From Deltaproteobacteria bacterium (lineage in GTDB: Bacteria > Desulfobacterota > Desulfobacteria > Desulfobacterales > SG8-13), in the NCBI GenBank assembly GCA_024639205.1, contig JAHEIV010000113.1:1-8346 (forward strand): a DNA stretch of 8,346 nucleotides. The letters are read 5' to 3'. The position numbers and the translations under genes are program-made. Positions 6,615 through 8,346 of this stretch are shown piece by piece. Within the stretch, counting starts at the first letter, position 1, and each line of letters starts with the position of its first letter. Under the pieces are notes generated by a model. That model did no database searches, was not told the DNA's origin, and saw only the letters and a program-made list of their open reading frames with translations.

Positions 6615-6629
6615 CCGCGGTTTCGGTCA
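6612..6629. terminator. Hairpin between convergent stops, possible bidirectional terminator
   Basis: TGACCG (6612-6617) and CGGTCA (6624-6629) form a perfect 6-bp stem around the loop CGGTTT. The stem starts at the korC stop codon and ends just before the stop of the convergent hydrolase gene (6630-6632). There is no T-run on either side, so it is not a canonical intrinsic terminator. An alternative pairing of GCGGT (6617-6621) with ACCGC (6632-6636) also exists. Confidence 0.35.
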
Positions 6630-7385
6630 TCACCGCAAGGGACTTGTCGTTCTCAGGAGCCGCCGGATATTTTCCCCGCAGATCCTTTCCAGATCGCTAT
6701 TTGCGATTCCGATGGTTTTCAGCTGCTGCAGCTGGGGTTCCGGCATGCCAAAAGGGTAGTCACTTCCAAACAACAACCGTCTCGAACCATACCGGTCCAA
6801 AAAGGTCCGGATTTCTTCCGATCCGGCAAGAGCCGTGTCGGCATAAACGCTTTCATCCTCCCACACACCGGAGCGCAGAAGCCGGGCGAACCCGCCGTTT
6901 AGCATACCCAGGTGGGGGATGATCACCGGCGTGCGTCCGCATACCTGTTCGATAAACCACAGCGTGCGTTCAAAGGTTTCCTCCAGCACCACGGGCATTT
7001 TCTCGCTGCAGATGGTCTCGATCATTTGCGCACATCGACTGTCCTCGTATCGATACGCTGGCTCACCGGCGTGATGGTGCCACTTGATGCCGGCAAACGG
7101 CTTCTGGAGGTCCTCCAGCATAAAATCGTTCCAAACGAAATAGTATGGGTAGATACCGGCCTGACCGGTTGCCAGGTCCAGCAGGTAGTCGTGGGCCCGC
7201 TCGCGACAGCGCCGCCACCGACGGTTGTCGTCGAAGCTGCTCGAATAACGGTGATAGATATCCTCCACCGGTGCGAATAAACAGGCCGAATCGATGCCGG
7301 CCCGGGCGAGCAGCGGCCGGATGTCGGCGAAAGGCTGGTGAACGTTTTGCACACCGCAGTGGATGTGGCTGTCGATGATGCGCAT
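6630..7385 (-). CDS. Amidohydrolase family (amidohydrolase_2-like) metal-dependent hydrolase
   Basis: From the ATG at 7385 the protein has 251 residues and begins directly with the metal-binding strand IIDSHIH (H7, H9). Further signs of the TIM-barrel amidohydrolase_2 fold are KWHHH near 101-105, VIIPHLGMLNGG at 155-165 (H158), and LLFGSDYPFG at 205-213 (D209). A closing helix ICGENIRRLL is also present. The frame continues upstream to an ATG at 7478 and a TTG at 7484. That adds 31-33 Pro/Arg/Gly-rich residues with no domain match, so I prefer 7385, although no clear ribosome binding site precedes it. Residues VVLEETFE at 132-139 occupy the region where many members have a histidine. The substrate cannot be told from sequence; family members include decarboxylases and lactonases. 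It converges on korC and lies downstream of the kinase-Lcl gene. Confidence 0.85.
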   Translation of the reverse strand: MRIIDSHIHCGVQNVHQPFADIRPLLARAGIDSACLFAPVEDIYHRYSSSFDDNRRWRRCRERAHDYLLDLATGQAGIYPYYFVWNDFMLEDLQKPFAGIKWHHHAGEPAYRYEDSRCAQMIETICSEKMPVVLEETFERTLWFIEQVCGRTPVIIPHLGMLNGGFARLLRSGVWEDESVYADTALAGSEEIRTFLDRYGSRRLLFGSDYPFGMPEPQLQQLKTIGIANSDLERICGENIRRLLRTTSPLR

Positions 7386-7470
7386 GCGTTTCGGTGCGGT
7401 TACTTGTGATCTGGTTCGACCCGGGGATACGACTTGCCGCCTTCCGGGGGGGCTGGTGCCGGTGGCTTTT

Positions 7471-7486
7471 CTTTGCATGTGCAAAG
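7471..7486. repeat. Perfect 7-2-7 palindrome upstream of the hydrolase gene
   Basis: CTTTGCA-TG-TGCAAAG is a perfect inverted repeat with 7-bp arms. An overlapping outer pairing, GGCTTT (7465-7470) with AAAGCC (7483-7488), is also possible. It lies 50 bp past the kinase-Lcl stop and about 86 bp before the preferred start of the hydrolase. It could be an operator or a processing hairpin; no T-run follows, so an intrinsic terminator is unlikely. Confidence 0.4.
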
Positions 7487-7536
7487 CCGATCCGCACCGG
7501 CAAGCCGTTGGACGGCCGGTTGTTTAATGCTGCCGG

Positions 7537-8346
7537 CTATAATGTTTGCACCGCTCGAACCGAGTAACAGGCGCTGAAATCCTGCCACCCTACGAATCCG
7601 TGTTCGACGCTGACGTACCAGGCCGCAGTGAAACTCCGCCGGTCGCAGCTCCACAGCCATTTCTGGGTGCGATCGAAAATCGGTTCGATACAGAAATCTT
7701 CTTCCTGGGGGTCGTCGGTGAGCAGGGTAAGCAGCTCGTCGACGGTGGGCAGCCGCCATAGGCTGCAGCCGGCAAAACGGATGCGGTTGAGATCTTCGAT
7801 ATAGCCGGTGGCCTGATGCCAGGTAACCGGAAACGCCGATCCCGATTGCTGCCAAATCCGCCCGGTGCTGCGATCGGAAACAACGCCTGGCCCGTGCACA
7901 TCGAACGTGTTGGCTGCCCGGCGGATCGGCCGCCAGAGAGTGTCGACAGCAAATATGTCCCGGGCCTTTCGCGAATCGACCTTTATGGCGCTGCTGCGCG
8001 GATCCGGTTCACCGACCGCCGGCCCTGGTAATTCACCGACTGTTTGCGGTCGGGGGAGACTGCAGATCTTTTCCTTTTTCTTCTCCCATTCTGTTTCCAG
8101 CTCCCGCAGTCCGCTGAGCATGTCCGTGGCGGAAGGAAAACGATCCTGACGGCGCGGGGCGATCGCCCTGCGGATGAATTGGTCCCAGCATTTGTCCAGG
8201 TCACTGTAGAAGCGGTTTACCGGCACATATTCGCGCTCCGGGACGGTGCCGGTGAGCATACGATAAAAGGTCACGCCGATCGAATAGAGGTCCGCACTGG
8301 AATCCACATCGTCCGGGTTTTGTTCCTGCTCGGGCGGGGCATACCA
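7537..8346 (-). CDS. Ser/Thr protein kinase fused to a C-terminal Lcl (DUF1566) domain, partial (N-terminus off the right edge)
   Basis: The frame is open from the right edge to a TAG at 7537-7539, giving 269 visible residues. It opens with WYAPPEQ, the APE-like subdomain VIII of Hanks-type kinases. SADLYSIGVTFYRMLTG (subdomain IX) and a helical lobe ending with DRFPSATDML follow. The ATP-binding lobe and catalytic loop lie outside the window. A charged helix and a polar linker (about residues 80-145) lead to an Lcl/DUF1566 domain at about 150-267, with GPGVVSDRSTGRIW, a central WRLPTVDEL, and the closing YSVRAVQ. No membrane helix lies between kinase and Lcl domain, so both should be on the same side of the membrane, presumably the cytoplasm. 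In-frame GTG at 8307 is internal, not a start. Kinase-effector fusions of this type are known in several Proteobacteria-related lineages; the Lcl ligand is unknown. Confidence 0.85.
   Translation of the reverse strand, partial: WYAPPEQEQNPDDVDSSADLYSIGVTFYRMLTGTVPEREYVPVNRFYSDLDKCWDQFIRRAIAPRRQDRFPSATDMLSGLRELETEWEKKKEKICSLPRPQTVGELPGPAVGEPDPRSSAIKVDSRKARDIFAVDTLWRPIRRAANTFDVHGPGVVSDRSTGRIWQQSGSAFPVTWHQATGYIEDLNRIRFAGCSLWRLPTVDELLTLLTDDPQEEDFCIEPIFDRTQKWLWSCDRRSFTAAWYVSVEHGFVGWQDFSACYSVRAVQTL

Noticed and set aside
7538..7543. Perfect TATAAT on the plus strand
   Set aside because: No -35 element at a suitable distance, and it would drive only antisense transcription into the kinase-Lcl gene; it overlaps that gene's stop codon by chance.

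Overview
The window (about 8.3 kb, moderately GC-rich) holds nine protein-coding genes in three blocks. I see no rRNA, tRNA, CRISPR array, insertion sequence or phage gene. The gene content suggests an anaerobic or microaerophilic Gram-negative bacterium. A four-gene 2-oxoacid:ferredoxin oxidoreductase operon, a Ser/Thr kinase fused to an Lcl (DUF1566) domain, and a YdjI-like SPFH protein with zinc ribbons would together fit Desulfobacterota (a sulfate reducer of the Desulfosarcina/Desulfobacteraceae kind). That placement is inference from gene content, not a measured result.

Left block, minus strand (1-3528). mltG, an endolytic peptidoglycan transglycosylase, comes first. After a gap of about 95 bp follows an SPFH/band-7 protein with three C-terminal zinc ribbons. 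Its 3' end overlaps by 14 bp the GTG start of a large zinc-ribbon protein that runs off the left edge. The last two genes look translationally coupled and resemble, in type, the partner proteins found around PspA-like envelope-stress systems. No pspA is visible here.

Central block, plus strand (3900-6614). The order is ferredoxin-like delta (korD), alpha (korA), beta (korB), gamma (korC), with gaps of 3-9 bp. Together they make a complete CoA-acylating 2-oxoacid:ferredoxin oxidoreductase, best read as 2-oxoglutarate (KOR) type. It is divergent from mltG across a gap of about 370 bp. That gap contains candidate promoters, a GNRA-capped hairpin and a 14-bp-period direct repeat just before the korD ribosome binding site.

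Right block, minus strand (6630-8346). A Ser/Thr protein kinase fused to a C-terminal Lcl/DUF1566 domain enters from the right edge, truncated at its N-terminus. About 150 bp after its stop lies an amidohydrolase_2-family metal-dependent hydrolase. The hydrolase converges on korC with only 15 bp between stop codons, and that space is occupied by a hairpin.

The parts that deserve most attention are the internally duplicated zinc-ribbon protein next to the SPFH gene, the structured divergent intergenic region, the apparently leaderless mltG start, and the kinase-Lcl fusion. I found no convincing entirely new system; the SPFH/zinc-ribbon pair is the least understood module present.
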